Shown here in pieces: positions 43,903-51,584 of a DNA stretch of 64,000 bases. The stretch's first letter is position 1. Each line of letters starts with the position of its first letter. Made by a program: the position numbers and the translations under genes. The DNA is from Hymenobacter sp. BT559 (GTDB lineage: Bacteria; Bacteroidota; Bacteroidia; Cytophagales; Hymenobacteraceae), in contig NZ_JAGETY010000009.1 of assembly GCF_017571525.1 (NCBI RefSeq), forward strand, positions 1 through 64,000, written 5' to 3'. The notes below the pieces were generated by a model. The model had not been told where the DNA came from and ran no database searches. It worked only from the letters and a program-made list of their open reading frames with translations.

Positions 43903-45087
43903 GTGGCCGAGCCCGCCCCCGCCCGCCGGGCCTGGGCGCAGCGTCTGTTTCGGCGCTACGAGCGGCCGCCGATGCGGCCGGCGTATCGCTACGCCCTGCA
44001 CCTGGGGCTGCTGCTGGCCACGCTTATTACCACTACCCTAGCGGGCGTGCAGCTGGTGCGCAGTGGGCCCGTAGACTGGCTGGCGCTCGATGTATTCGAG
44101 CTCCCGGCGGCCGAGCGGCTGGCCCAGCTACGGTGGGGTGCCCTCTATGCGGGGCCCTTTGTAGGAGTGCTGGCGGTGCACGAATTCGGGCATTACTTCA
44201 CGGCGCGCTACAACCGCGTGCGCACCTCGCTGCCGTATTTTTTGCCGATGCCGTTTGGGCTGGGCACGTTTGGAGCGGTTATTCGGATAAAGGAACGGAT
44301 ATTTTCGCGGCGCGAGTTTTTTGATATCGGGCTGGCCGGACCGCTGGCGGGGCTGCTGGTGGCGGTGCCGCTGCTCATCTACGGCTTTCACACCCTGCCC
44401 GACCAGGCCGAGTACCTGCTCGTGACTACCCGCAGCCTGGCCCGCTACCCGGCGCCCGAGTTCACGCTGACCCAGCCGCTGCTCTACCGCTGGCTCGAAG
44501 CCGCCTTTGCCGACCCGCACCGCCTGCCGCCGCCCAACCTGCTATTGCGCTACCCGCTGCTGGTGGCTGGCGAGTTCAGCCTGTTCTTTACGGCCCTCAA
44601 CCTGCTGCCCATCGGCCAGCTCGATGGCGGGCACATTCTCTACGGCCTGCTAGGGCCACGCCGGGCCGGGCGGCTGTCGGCGGGGCTGTTTGTGGCGTTC
44701 ATTTTCTACGCTGGGCTCGGCATCTTCTCGGTGCGCAGCGGCTGGCAAACCTGGCTGTACGGCGGCGTGCCCTACGCGCTGTACCTGGGCACGGTGTTCT
44801 GGCGCATCCTGCCCCGGCGCAGCTGGGGGCTGGCAGTGGCGGCCGTGGTGTGGCTGGCCCAGATTGGCGTGGCCACAGCTTGGCCGGGTACGTTGGGCCA
44901 GCCGGGCTGGCTGGTATTTGGGCTGCTGCTAGGGCGGCTCTCAGGCATTTACCACCCGAGCGCACCCGACGACCGCCCCCTGAGCCCCGGCCGCCGTGTA
45001 CTGGGCTGGGTTATGGTAGGGCTGTTTGTATTGTGCTTCTCGTCGTCGCCGCTGGCGATGCTGCCCGAGGGGCGTATTTTTGGGTAG
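43903..45087 (+). CDS. Site-2 protease family (M50) membrane metalloprotease
   Basis: This polytopic membrane protein carries the zinc motif HEFGHY in GVLAVHEFGHYFTARYN and the second-site motif LNLLPIGQLDGGHILYG, separated by about 145 residues, plus PYFLPMPFGLGTFGAVI, typical of the bacterial M50B group. About seven or eight transmembrane segments follow a short cytoplasmic N-terminus. The start is uncertain: no ATG suits the frame between the HAD stop and the first helix. I chose the GTG at 43903 (394 residues); the ATG at 43972 or a start inside the HAD gene are alternatives. The enzyme cleaves transmembrane substrates within the membrane; the target is unknown. The next gene starts 12 nt after its stop. 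Confidence 0.82.
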   Translation: MAEPAPARRAWAQRLFRRYERPPMRPAYRYALHLGLLLATLITTTLAGVQLVRSGPVDWLALDVFELPAAERLAQLRWGALYAGPFVGVLAVHEFGHYFTARYNRVRTSLPYFLPMPFGLGTFGAVIRIKERIFSRREFFDIGLAGPLAGLLVAVPLLIYGFHTLPDQAEYLLVTTRSLARYPAPEFTLTQPLLYRWLEAAFADPHRLPPPNLLLRYPLLVAGEFSLFFTALNLLPIGQLDGGHILYGLLGPRRAGRLSAGLFVAFIFYAGLGIFSVRSGWQTWLYGGVPYALYLGTVFWRILPRRSWGLAVAAVVWLAQIGVATAWPGTLGQPGWLVFGLLLGRLSGIYHPSAPDDRPLSPGRRVLGWVMVGLFVLCFSSSPLAMLPEGRIFG

Positions 45088-45099
45088 GATACGTAGTTT

Positions 45100-45741
45100 A
45101 TGCAGTTTCAGCAAAGTCAGGTTACCCGCTCCACGCAGTTTGCGCTGCGCCAGGATGGGCTGTTTGTGAGCCAGCGCGATGGCCGCGGGCAGGTAGATAT
45201 CGCCGTCGAGATTTCTTACGAGGAGGTATTGCCTATCCACCTAGAGTACCGCAACGCCCTGCCCACCCAGCGCCTGGGGCTACTTATCACGGTAGGCGGC
45301 TGGTTGATTATTCAGGCCCTGAACCACTACCGGCCCGGCCACACCGTGCTGCCCGAAAACTTTTGGGTGTATGTAGTCAGCGCCCTGGCCGGGCTAGGGC
45401 TGGTGGTGCTGTATGCCTGGCAAAACTGGTGGCACCAAGCCATTGTGAAAACCGCCAACCTGCGCGTGGCCCTCGCCGACCACCCGCGCGACCGCCGTAA
45501 GCTCCGCGCCTTTATCCAGGAGGTAGAAACCCACGCCAAAGGCTACCTGCGCCGCGAGTATGCGCCCATCAATCCGCTAGGCCTTATCGAGCCGCAGCTG
45601 CGCCGCCTAGCCTGGCTGCACGAATTGGCGGTGCTCGACACCCCCGAGGCGCAGGCCCTGGCCACGCGCCTCACCGGCCGCCTGCCCGGCCGGGGCTTTA
45701 AGAGCATGGGCCAGAAACTGGAAGCGCCGTATGTTAATTAA
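45100..45741 (+). CDS. Hypothetical membrane protein
   Basis: I do not recognise this 213-residue protein. It has a soluble N-terminal part (1-65) that looks like a small beta domain (TQFALRQDGLFVSQRDGRG), two transmembrane helices (about 66-83 and 93-112), and a charged, mostly helical C-terminal part (about 115-213, with HPRDRRKLRAFIQEVETHAKG). It starts 12 nt after the site-2 protease gene on the same strand and may be co-expressed with it. Both genes encode membrane proteins, but a joint role is only a guess. Confidence 0.75.
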   Translation: MQFQQSQVTRSTQFALRQDGLFVSQRDGRGQVDIAVEISYEEVLPIHLEYRNALPTQRLGLLITVGGWLIIQALNHYRPGHTVLPENFWVYVVSALAGLGLVVLYAWQNWWHQAIVKTANLRVALADHPRDRRKLRAFIQEVETHAKGYLRREYAPINPLGLIEPQLRRLAWLHELAVLDTPEAQALATRLTGRLPGRGFKSMGQKLEAPYVN

Positions 45742-45874
45742 GTAGTGAGAAGAAGGTGCTTAGCTCTGAGGCAGCTGAAATACTACCTTAAGGCTAAGTG
45801 CTGCACTCCTGATTCCTCCTTTAAGAATAAGCCCAGCCATAACCTAACGGCTAACCTCGTGCGTACTGCGGAAG

Positions 45875-45882
45875 TACCTTTT
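45875..45882 (+). promoter_or_regulatory. Putative -7 element before the 116-residue protein
   Basis: TACCTTTT differs at one base from TAnnTTTG and lies 12 nt before the ATG at 45895. This would make a nearly leaderless mRNA. Confidence 0.35.
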
Positions 45883-45894
45883 CCACCTTCCGCC

Positions 45895-46245
45895 ATGAGC
45901 ATAACGCTGAATAAAGCTGCCGTCACCTTTGCCAAAGACTTGATTAAGAACGGCAAAATCAAGAACGACGAAGGCCACTGGGGTCAGCATAACCCCGGCT
46001 CGACCGAGGAAAATGCCTTCCTGAAAAAGCACGAAATCGACGAGTACGCCAAGTGGCACCTCGGCGAAGACAAAAGCCAGAGCGAGGACAACAAGGGCCG
46101 CTACAAATTCCCCTACGGCGACTTCAAAACTGTGCACCGCGATGGCCTCATTGCTGCCAAGGAGCGCGCCGCCCAGCAAGGCTACCACGACATCGAAAAA
46201 GCTGCCGATGAGCTGCTGAGCTCGCTCGAGAAAAAGGCCGCCTAA
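45895..46245 (+). CDS. Conserved hypothetical small protein
   Basis: The ATG at 45895 gives 116 residues; the frame is open further upstream, but that part reads as non-coding. The protein is hydrophilic, with the block HWGQHNPGSTEENAFLKKH, EYAKWHLGED, and KGRYKFPYGDFKTVHRDGL. I recall similar uncharacterised proteins of this length in several bacterial phyla, but know no function. No signal peptide or membrane segment is present. Its stop codon touches the first base of the long palindrome at 46245-46408, which separates it from the convergent pgk gene. Confidence 0.75.
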   Translation: MSITLNKAAVTFAKDLIKNGKIKNDEGHWGQHNPGSTEENAFLKKHEIDEYAKWHLGEDKSQSEDNKGRYKFPYGDFKTVHRDGLIAAKERAAQQGYHDIEKAADELLSSLEKKAA

Positions 46246-46408
46246 ACCACGGATTCGAGCGGATTTTTCGGATTACACGGATTTTGTGGACGCCCGCTTT
46301 TAGTACCATTTACAAAAAAGGCCATCCTGACGGATGGCCTTTTTCACATTTTAGCAGTTGCGTCCACAAAATCCGCGTAATCCGAAAAATCCGCTCGAAT
46401 CCGTGGTT
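46245..46408. repeat. Long intergenic palindrome, CCACGGATT family, copy 1
   Basis: Arms of 49 bp (46245-46293 and 46360-46408) are complementary with a single mismatch. The 66-nt spacer contains an independent bidirectional terminator. The ends read CCACGGATT-cga-GCGGATT and the inner part GGATTTTGTGGACGC. Copy 2 at 55880-55995 shares the same end and inner blocks. It fills the space between the convergent 116-residue-protein gene and pgk. Confidence 0.9.
46314..46345. terminator. Bidirectional terminator inside palindrome spacer
   Basis: The stem aaggccatcc / ggatggcctt with a 4-nt loop is flanked by A6 and T5 runs, so it can terminate both convergent transcripts (116-residue-protein gene and pgk). 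It sits inside the loop of the larger palindrome. Confidence 0.85.
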
Positions 46409-46442
46409 CAGACTTACTGACCATCCGAACTGAATTTGCCAG

Positions 46443-47633
46443 CTAGCCGAGCGCCTTCACGCCGGGCAGTTCCTTGCCTTCCATAAACTCCAGCAAAGCG
46501 CCGCCGCCGGTGCTGATGTAGCTCACGCGGTCGCCGTAGCCGAGCTGCTGCACGGCCGCCGCCGAGTCGCCGCCGCCGATGAGCGAGTAGGCGCCCGCCT
46601 CAGTAGCCTCGGCAATGGCGCGGGCCACGTACTCGGTGCCCAGCGAGAAGTTACTCATCTCAAACACGCCCATCGGGCCGTTCCAGAGAATGGTTTTAGA
46701 GTCTTGAATGATGCCGGCAAACTGCTCGCGGGCATCAGGACCGAGGTCGAGGCCCATCCAGCCGGTCGGAATAGACAGGTTGGAAGCTACGTCTACGTCG
46801 GCATCGTTGGCAAACTTATTGGCGATGAGGCTATCGCCGGGCAGCACCAAATTTACCCCTTTAGCTTTTGCCTTCTCAATGAGGCTCTTGGCTAGCTCTA
46901 CTTTGTCGGCTTCGAGCAGCGAGCTGCCTACCGTGCCGCCCTCGGCCACGGCAAAGGTGTAGGCCATGCCGCCGCCGATGAGCAGATTATCAACCTTATC
47001 CAGCAACTGCTCGATAATGAGGATTTTATCAGAAATCTTGGCCCCGCCCATAATGGCCGTAAAGGGCCGGATGGGGTTTTCGAGCACCTTCTGGGCATTG
47101 TCGAGCTCGCCTTGCAGCAGGTAGCCGCCCACCCGGTTTTCGGGCGCGAAGTACTGCGCCATCACGGCCGTGGAGGCGTGGCGGCGGTGCGCGGCCCCGA
47201 AGGCATCGTTCACGTACACATCGCCGAGGCGGGCTAGCCGCTGTGCAAAGGCTTCATTGCCAGCCTCTTCCTCGGGGTGAAAGCGCACGTTGTCGAGCAG
47301 TAGCACCTGGCCGGGCTGCAGGGCCTGCGAGGCGGCCAGGGCCTCGTCGCTGAGCACGTCGCCACCCCAGATTACCTCGCGGCCATACTCTTGCTGCAAG
47401 CGCTGGCGCAGGCTTTCGAGCGAGTATTTCTTTTCGTAGCCGCCCTTGGGCCGGCCCAGGTGCGAGAGCAGCACCACCGAGCCACCATCGTTAAGAATTT
47501 TCTGGATAGTGGGCGTAGCGGCCCGGATGCGGGTGTCGTCGGTGATGTGCAGGTCTTTATCGAGCGGCACGTTGAAATCGACGCGCACCACGGCGCGGTG
47601 GCCGGCGAAGTTGTAGTTGGCGAGGGTGTTCAC
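46443..47633 (-). CDS. pgk: Phosphoglycerate kinase
   Basis: With the GTG at 47633 as start, the protein has 396 residues, the normal family size, and begins [21 protein letters not shown]. All key blocks are present: [52 protein letters not shown], and the C-terminal [13 protein letters not shown] and [11 protein letters not shown]. It makes ATP from 1,3-bisphosphoglycerate in glycolysis (reversible in gluconeogenesis). A longer frame reaches into an octamer-repeat array and is rejected. The gene is divergent from the double-ligase gene, and convergent with the 116-residue-protein gene across a palindrome. Confidence 0.96.
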   Translation of the reverse strand: MNTLANYNFAGHRAVVRVDFNVPLDKDLHITDDTRIRAATPTIQKILNDGGSVVLLSHLGRPKGGYEKKYSLESLRQRLQQEYGREVIWGGDVLSDEALAASQALQPGQVLLLDNVRFHPEEEAGNEAFAQRLARLGDVYVNDAFGAAHRRHASTAVMAQYFAPENRVGGYLLQGELDNAQKVLENPIRPFTAIMGGAKISDKILIIEQLLDKVDNLLIGGGMAYTFAVAEGGTVGSSLLEADKVELAKSLIEKAKAKGVNLVLPGDSLIANKFANDADVDVASNLSIPTGWMGLDLGPDAREQFAGIIQDSKTILWNGPMGVFEMSNFSLGTEYVARAIAEATEAGAYSLIGGGDSAAAVQQLGYGDRVSYISTGGGALLEFMEGKELPGVKALG

Positions 47634-47639
47634 GGGAGC

Positions 47640-47677
47640 AATGAGTAAATGAGCGAATGGGTAAATGAGTGAATGGC
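47640..47677. repeat. Octamer tandem array at pgk 5' end
   Basis: Successive 8-mers aatgagta, aatgagcg, aatgggta, aatgagtg, then aatggc, run head to tail, ending 6 nt before the pgk GTG. An inverted array of the same word family is at 47756-47791. Confidence 0.75.
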
Positions 47678-47755
47678 CTACCGTCGCTGTACGGGTTTGG
47701 CCGCGCAAAGTAGCAACTGGTAGTGAGCGAATGCATGAACCGGGCCTTTGGCCGT

Positions 47756-47791
47756 CATTCAGCCATTCACTCATTCGCCCATTCAGCCATT
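47756..47791. repeat. Inverted octamer array upstream of the ligase gene
   Basis: Read on the minus strand, this is a run of AATGGCTG, AATGGGCG, AATGAGTG, AATGGCTG units. It mirrors the array at 47640-47677, so together they bracket the divergent pgk/ligase promoter region. Confidence 0.7.
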
Positions 47792-47802
47792 GTCCGCCGC
47801 CG

Positions 47803-47810
47803 TACCTTTG
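47803..47810 (+). promoter_or_regulatory. -7 element (TAnnTTTG) of the ligase gene
   Basis: TACCTTTG matches the Bacteroidota -7 consensus perfectly. The ATG begins 8 nt downstream, which predicts a leaderless or nearly leaderless mRNA. No clear -33 TTTG is present at the expected spacing. Confidence 0.7.
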
Positions 47811-47818
47811 CACCTAGT

Positions 47819-50518
47819 ATGATGAGAATCGGCATTTTCTTTGGTGGCACCTCGCGTGAGCGGGAGATTTCCTTCGCCGGCGGGCGCACCGTTTTTGATA
47901 ATCTGGACAAGGGCCTGTTTCAGCCCGTCCCCATTTTTGTGGATAGCCAGGGGCACTTCATCCTGCTCGACTGGCAGTACCTCTACAAGGGCACCATCCG
48001 CGATTTTTACCCGCCCGTGGCTGCCCTGCCCGCCACCCGCCACCCCTGGCAGGTGTACCTCGAAAGCTTGGGCGAGCTCAGCCCGGAGGCCCTCACAGAG
48101 CTTATCGGCCACGTAGGCCGCCAGGTCGAGGCTAGCGAGCTGCCTAAGCTCATGGACTTTGCCTTCCTGGCTCTGCACGGGCCGGGCGGCGAGGATGGCG
48201 CCATTCAGGGTCTGCTGGAGTGGGTGGGTATTCCGTACTCGGGCTCCGGCATTCTGCCCTCGGCCTTCGGCATTGATAAAATCGCGCAAAAGAAGCTGCT
48301 GAAAGCCACCGGCTTGCCCACGCCCGACTTCTACGTGCTTACCGCCGCCGACTGGGCCACCGCCGACCCGGATGCGCTGCTTTCGATGCTGGGCCGCGAG
48401 CTAGGCCTGCCGCTGGTGCTGAAGGCCCCGCGCCAGGGCAGCAGCATCGGCATCAGCATTGTGCGCGAGGAAGACCCGGCGGTGTTCAGCGCCGCCGTAG
48501 ACCGCGCGCTGTTTCGCCGCACACTTACCAAAGCCGAGTGGGCCAAGCTGGACGAAGAAGGCCAGCGCGCCTGGGTACGCCAATTAGCTGATATTCGGGA
48601 AGGTATTGCCCTACCCGTAACGCTCAACGGCGGGCCGGCCATCAACCACCCTGAAGCGTTGTTGGAGGCACTCGCTACTGCGTTCGAGCAGGCCGACAAC
48701 GTCTTGATTCAGAGCACTACTGGCGAAACCCAAGTTCTCATCGAGAGCTTCGTGGCCGGCCGCGAGTTTTCGTGCATCGTGGTGGAAGATGCTAACGGTG
48801 CCCCGCTAGCCCTCCCTCCCACCGAGATTGTGAAGGGCACCGAAGTTTTCGACTACCGTGCCAAGTACCTGCCGGGGCTAGCCCGCAAGGTGACGCCCAT
48901 CGACCTGCCCGAGGCCGATATCGAGCGCATCCGGCAGGAGGCGCAGAACATGTTCGCCACCTTCGGCTTCGAGGTGTATGCTCGCCTCGATGGCTTTATT
49001 CAGGCCGATGGCACCATCTTCCTCAACGACCCGAATACCACGAGCGGGATGCTGCCGGCGTCGTTCTTCTTCCACCAAGCGGCCGAGATTGGGCTGAACC
49101 CCAGCCAGTTCCTGACTTATATTATCCGCACCTCGCTGAACGCGCGGCGGCGCAACGGGATGAAGCCCGTGCAGCTCGGCGCGGCCCTAGCCACGCTGGA
49201 CGCCGGCATTCGGTCGCGCCAGCAGGTGCAGGACGACCGCATCCGGGTGGCCGTGATAATGGGCGGCTATTCCTCCGAGCGGCACATTTCGGTGGAGAGC
49301 GGGCGCAACATCTACGAGAAGCTGTCGTCGTCGGTGAAGTACCGGCCGGTGCCGGTTTTTCTGGCCGGGAACAGCGAGGAATTCCGTCTCTACGAGCTAC
49401 CCATCAACGTGATGCTCAAGGATAACGCGGACGATATTCGCGAGAAAATCGAGCACGCCGAGGCCGGCGAGGCCAGCCACCCGGTGCTGGCCCGCATCCG
49501 GCAGGAGGCCAGCGGCATCACCGGCACCTACGCCGGGCAGCCGGTGGCCGCGCCGCGCCGCATCTCGTTCGAGGAGCTAGCGGAGCGGGTCGATGAGGTG
49601 TTTATTGCCCTGCACGGCCGGCCCGGCGAGGATGGCGCCTTGCAGCAGCAGCTAGAGAAATTTGGTCTGCCCTACAACGGCTCGGGCGCGGCCAGCTCGG
49701 CCGTGACCATCAACAAGTTCGAAACCAACCGCCGCCTGCGCGAGGCTGGCCTACGTGTGGCCGACCACCGCATGGCTCAGCGCCTGGAATGGGCCGCCGA
49801 CCCCGAGCGCTTCTACCAGGAGCTCGAAAATCAGTTTGGCTACCCCTTCATCGCCAAGCCAGCCGACGACGGCTGCTCGTCGGCGGTGAAAAAGATTAAG
49901 AATCGCGCCGAGTTGGCTGCTTTCAGCGAGCAGATTTTCCGGCGCGACGAGCCGCTGCTCGTGGGCCCGGCCGAGGTACTGCACCTGGGCTTCAAAGAGG
50001 AGTTTCCGCAGAAGGATGCCTTTTTGGTGGAAACCCTTATCGGCCCCGACGGCGCGGCTAAGTTTCTGGAAATCACGGGCGGGCTGCTGACTTCGTACGA
50101 CGCACAAGGCCAGCTGCAAATCGAGGTTTTCGAGGCTAGCGAGGCACTAGCCACTGGCGAGGTACTGAGTTTGGAAGAGAAATTTTTGGCCGGCGAAGGG
50201 CAGAATATCACCCCAGCCCGCTACGCTCAGGACCCAGCCGAGCGCCAGCGCATCTCCGATGAAGTGAAGCGGGTGCTGCGCCAGGTGGCCGAGATTTTGC
50301 ATATCGAGGGCTACGCCCGCATCGACGCCTTTGTGCGCGTGCGGCAGTCGGGCGCCATTGAAGTGCTTATTATTGAGGTCAATTCCTTGCCTGGCATGAC
50401 GCCCGCTACCTGCATCTTCCACCAAACGGCCCTAGCGGGCTACACGCCCTACCAATTCATCGACCGGATTCTGGACTTTGGCAAGGCCCGGCAGGAAAAG
50501 GCAACCACCATCTCTTAA
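47819..50518 (+). CDS. Tandem double D-alanine-D-alanine-ligase-like ATP-grasp protein
   Basis: This 899-residue cytoplasmic protein consists of two Ddl-like units. Unit 1 (about 1-460) begins RIGIFFGGTSREREISFAGG, has ALHGPGGEDGA, a canonical grasp loop (KAPRQGSSIGIS, about 207), an extra segment of roughly 70 residues after it, and an altered metal motif LNDPNTTSGM (about 402). Unit 2 (about 472-899) begins IRVAVIMGGYSSERHISVES, has ALHGRPGEDGALQQQ, a degenerate loop (KPADDGCSSAVKK, about 681), and a canonical metal motif IIEVNSLPGMT (about 852). Normal Ddl is 300-360 residues. It probably ligates two amino acids, perhaps D-Ala-D-Ala for peptidoglycan, but whether each half is active is open. 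The PASTA gene follows across a palindrome. Confidence 0.85.
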   Translation: MMRIGIFFGGTSREREISFAGGRTVFDNLDKGLFQPVPIFVDSQGHFILLDWQYLYKGTIRDFYPPVAALPATRHPWQVYLESLGELSPEALTELIGHVGRQVEASELPKLMDFAFLALHGPGGEDGAIQGLLEWVGIPYSGSGILPSAFGIDKIAQKKLLKATGLPTPDFYVLTAADWATADPDALLSMLGRELGLPLVLKAPRQGSSIGISIVREEDPAVFSAAVDRALFRRTLTKAEWAKLDEEGQRAWVRQLADIREGIALPVTLNGGPAINHPEALLEALATAFEQADNVLIQSTTGETQVLIESFVAGREFSCIVVEDANGAPLALPPTEIVKGTEVFDYRAKYLPGLARKVTPIDLPEADIERIRQEAQNMFATFGFEVYARLDGFIQADGTIFLNDPNTTSGMLPASFFFHQAAEIGLNPSQFLTYIIRTSLNARRRNGMKPVQLGAALATLDAGIRSRQQVQDDRIRVAVIMGGYSSERHISVESGRNIYEKLSSSVKYRPVPVFLAGNSEEFRLYELPINVMLKDNADDIREKIEHAEAGEASHPVLARIRQEASGITGTYAGQPVAAPRRISFEELAERVDEVFIALHGRPGEDGALQQQLEKFGLPYNGSGAASSAVTINKFETNRRLREAGLRVADHRMAQRLEWAADPERFYQELENQFGYPFIAKPADDGCSSAVKKIKNRAELAAFSEQIFRRDEPLLVGPAEVLHLGFKEEFPQKDAFLVETLIGPDGAAKFLEITGGLLTSYDAQGQLQIEVFEASEALATGEVLSLEEKFLAGEGQNITPARYAQDPAERQRISDEVKRVLRQVAEILHIEGYARIDAFVRVRQSGAIEVLIIEVNSLPGMTPATCIFHQTALAGYTPYQFIDRILDFGKARQEKATTIS

Positions 50519-50529
50519 TCTATAATCGT

Positions 50530-50633
50530 CTGTCATTGCGAGCTTGCGAAGCAATCTTTCCTTTCCGCTAGGGGTAGTATTCCTAACGATACCAACGACA
50601 AGGAAAGATTGCTTCGCAAGCTCGCAATGACAG
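50530..50633. repeat. Palindrome, TGTCATTGCGAGC family, copy 1
   Basis: Perfect 34-bp arms (50530-50563 and 50600-50633) flank a 36-nt loop containing GCTAGGGGTAGTATTCCTAA. The arms begin CTGTCATTGCGAGC and end CAATCTTTCCTT. The loop and the arm ends recur at 57918-58053 with a different mid-stem. It fills most of the gap between the ligase and PASTA genes. Confidence 0.9.
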
Positions 50634-50660
50634 TTTGCCTTAAGCACTTCCTTAGTAAAA

Positions 50661-51422
50661 ATGTCCTTCTTTAAATCCGATACTTGGTTCGACGTCTTCA
50701 AGCACCTGGCGCTGATTGTGGCGCTGGGCGTGGCGCTGGTGCTGGGCTTCTTCTACGTGTACCTTCCCATCACCACGCACCACGGCGAAACCATTGTAGT
50801 GCCCAAAATAACGGGCATGAACGTGGCCGAGCTGGAGAATTACCTCGACGAGCGTAATCTGGCGTACTTCGTGGACGACAGCAGCTACGCGCCCGGCACG
50901 CGCCCCCTCACGGTGCTGACCCAGGAGCCTGCCCCTGGTGAGAAGGTAAAGCAGGACCGCAAAATCTACATTTCGGTGGCCATGCGCCGCCCGCCGGTCA
51001 TCAAAATGCCGAAGCTGACCGATGGCTCAGTGAAAAACGCCCAGCTTATCCTGGCCAGCTACGACCTCACCATCGGCCAGATAAAGCTGGTGCCCAACGT
51101 GGCCAAAGACGCTGTACTCAAGCAGTTGGTGGGCGGCAAGGAGATAGCGGCTGGCGCACCCATCGCCAAAGGCACCAAGGTAGACCTGGAAGTAGGTGAT
51201 GGCCTCGGCAACACCGAGTTTGCAATACCCAACCTCGTGAATATGCCGGAGGATGAAGCCCGCACGCTGCTAGCCGGCCAGCACCTCGAAGTAGGCGAAG
51301 TATTTAAACAGCCCGCCGAAACCGGCCAGATGCCCGGCACCGTGGTGCGTCAGCGGCCGGTGGCAGCGCCGGGCGCTACCATCCGCATGGGTCAGCTCGT
51401 CGATTTGTGGATAGCAGAGTAA
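50661..51422 (+). CDS. Membrane-anchored PASTA-domain protein
   Basis: This 253-residue protein has a short cytoplasmic N-terminus, one transmembrane helix (about 15-37, ALIVALGVALVLGFFYVYL) and three extracytoplasmic PASTA repeats (about 45-112, 113-182, 185-253), each with the pattern V/IPxLxxxxxxxAxxxLxxxxL. No kinase or transpeptidase domain is attached, unlike PrkC/PknB or PBP2x proteins. PASTA domains bind peptidoglycan fragments or beta-lactams in those proteins, so a cell-wall role is likely. It follows the double-ligase gene on the same strand, which fits, although a palindrome separates them. A hairpin terminator lies just downstream. Confidence 0.85.
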   Translation: MSFFKSDTWFDVFKHLALIVALGVALVLGFFYVYLPITTHHGETIVVPKITGMNVAELENYLDERNLAYFVDDSSYAPGTRPLTVLTQEPAPGEKVKQDRKIYISVAMRRPPVIKMPKLTDGSVKNAQLILASYDLTIGQIKLVPNVAKDAVLKQLVGGKEIAAGAPIAKGTKVDLEVGDGLGNTEFAIPNLVNMPEDEARTLLAGQHLEVGEVFKQPAETGQMPGTVVRQRPVAAPGATIRMGQLVDLWIAE

Positions 51423-51435
51423 TATTTTAGCGTAG

Positions 51436-51485
51436 AAAAACGTCTGTCATTGCACGTGCTTCGTAGCAATGACAGACGTTTTTTT
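51436..51485 (+). terminator. Terminator derived from the TGTCATTGC repeat family
   Basis: An 18-bp stem (AAAAACGTCTGTCATTGC and its complement) with a 12-nt loop ends in a run of seven T. It begins 14 nt past the PASTA stop. The arm shares TGTCATTGC with the long palindromes at 50530 and 57918, suggesting a shortened copy used as a terminator. Confidence 0.85.
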
Positions 51486-51584
51486 GTACTAGAAGCTAAT
51501 AAGGCAGCGAGCCGACCGGCCAGACGGCTTTCAGCGGTCTGACTGGGCAGCCTGCCTCGCTATTATATTATAAATAAGCTGTTT

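Noticed and set aside
46245..46408. Possible CRISPR or attachment site because of long repeats
   Set aside because: There are no regularly spaced direct repeats and no cas genes; the structure is a single inverted repeat found at other gene ends.
47634..47813. N-terminal extension of phosphoglycerate kinase by 60 residues
   Set aside because: The extension is a translation of the octamer array and has no counterpart in the family; the GTG at 47633 gives the normal length.
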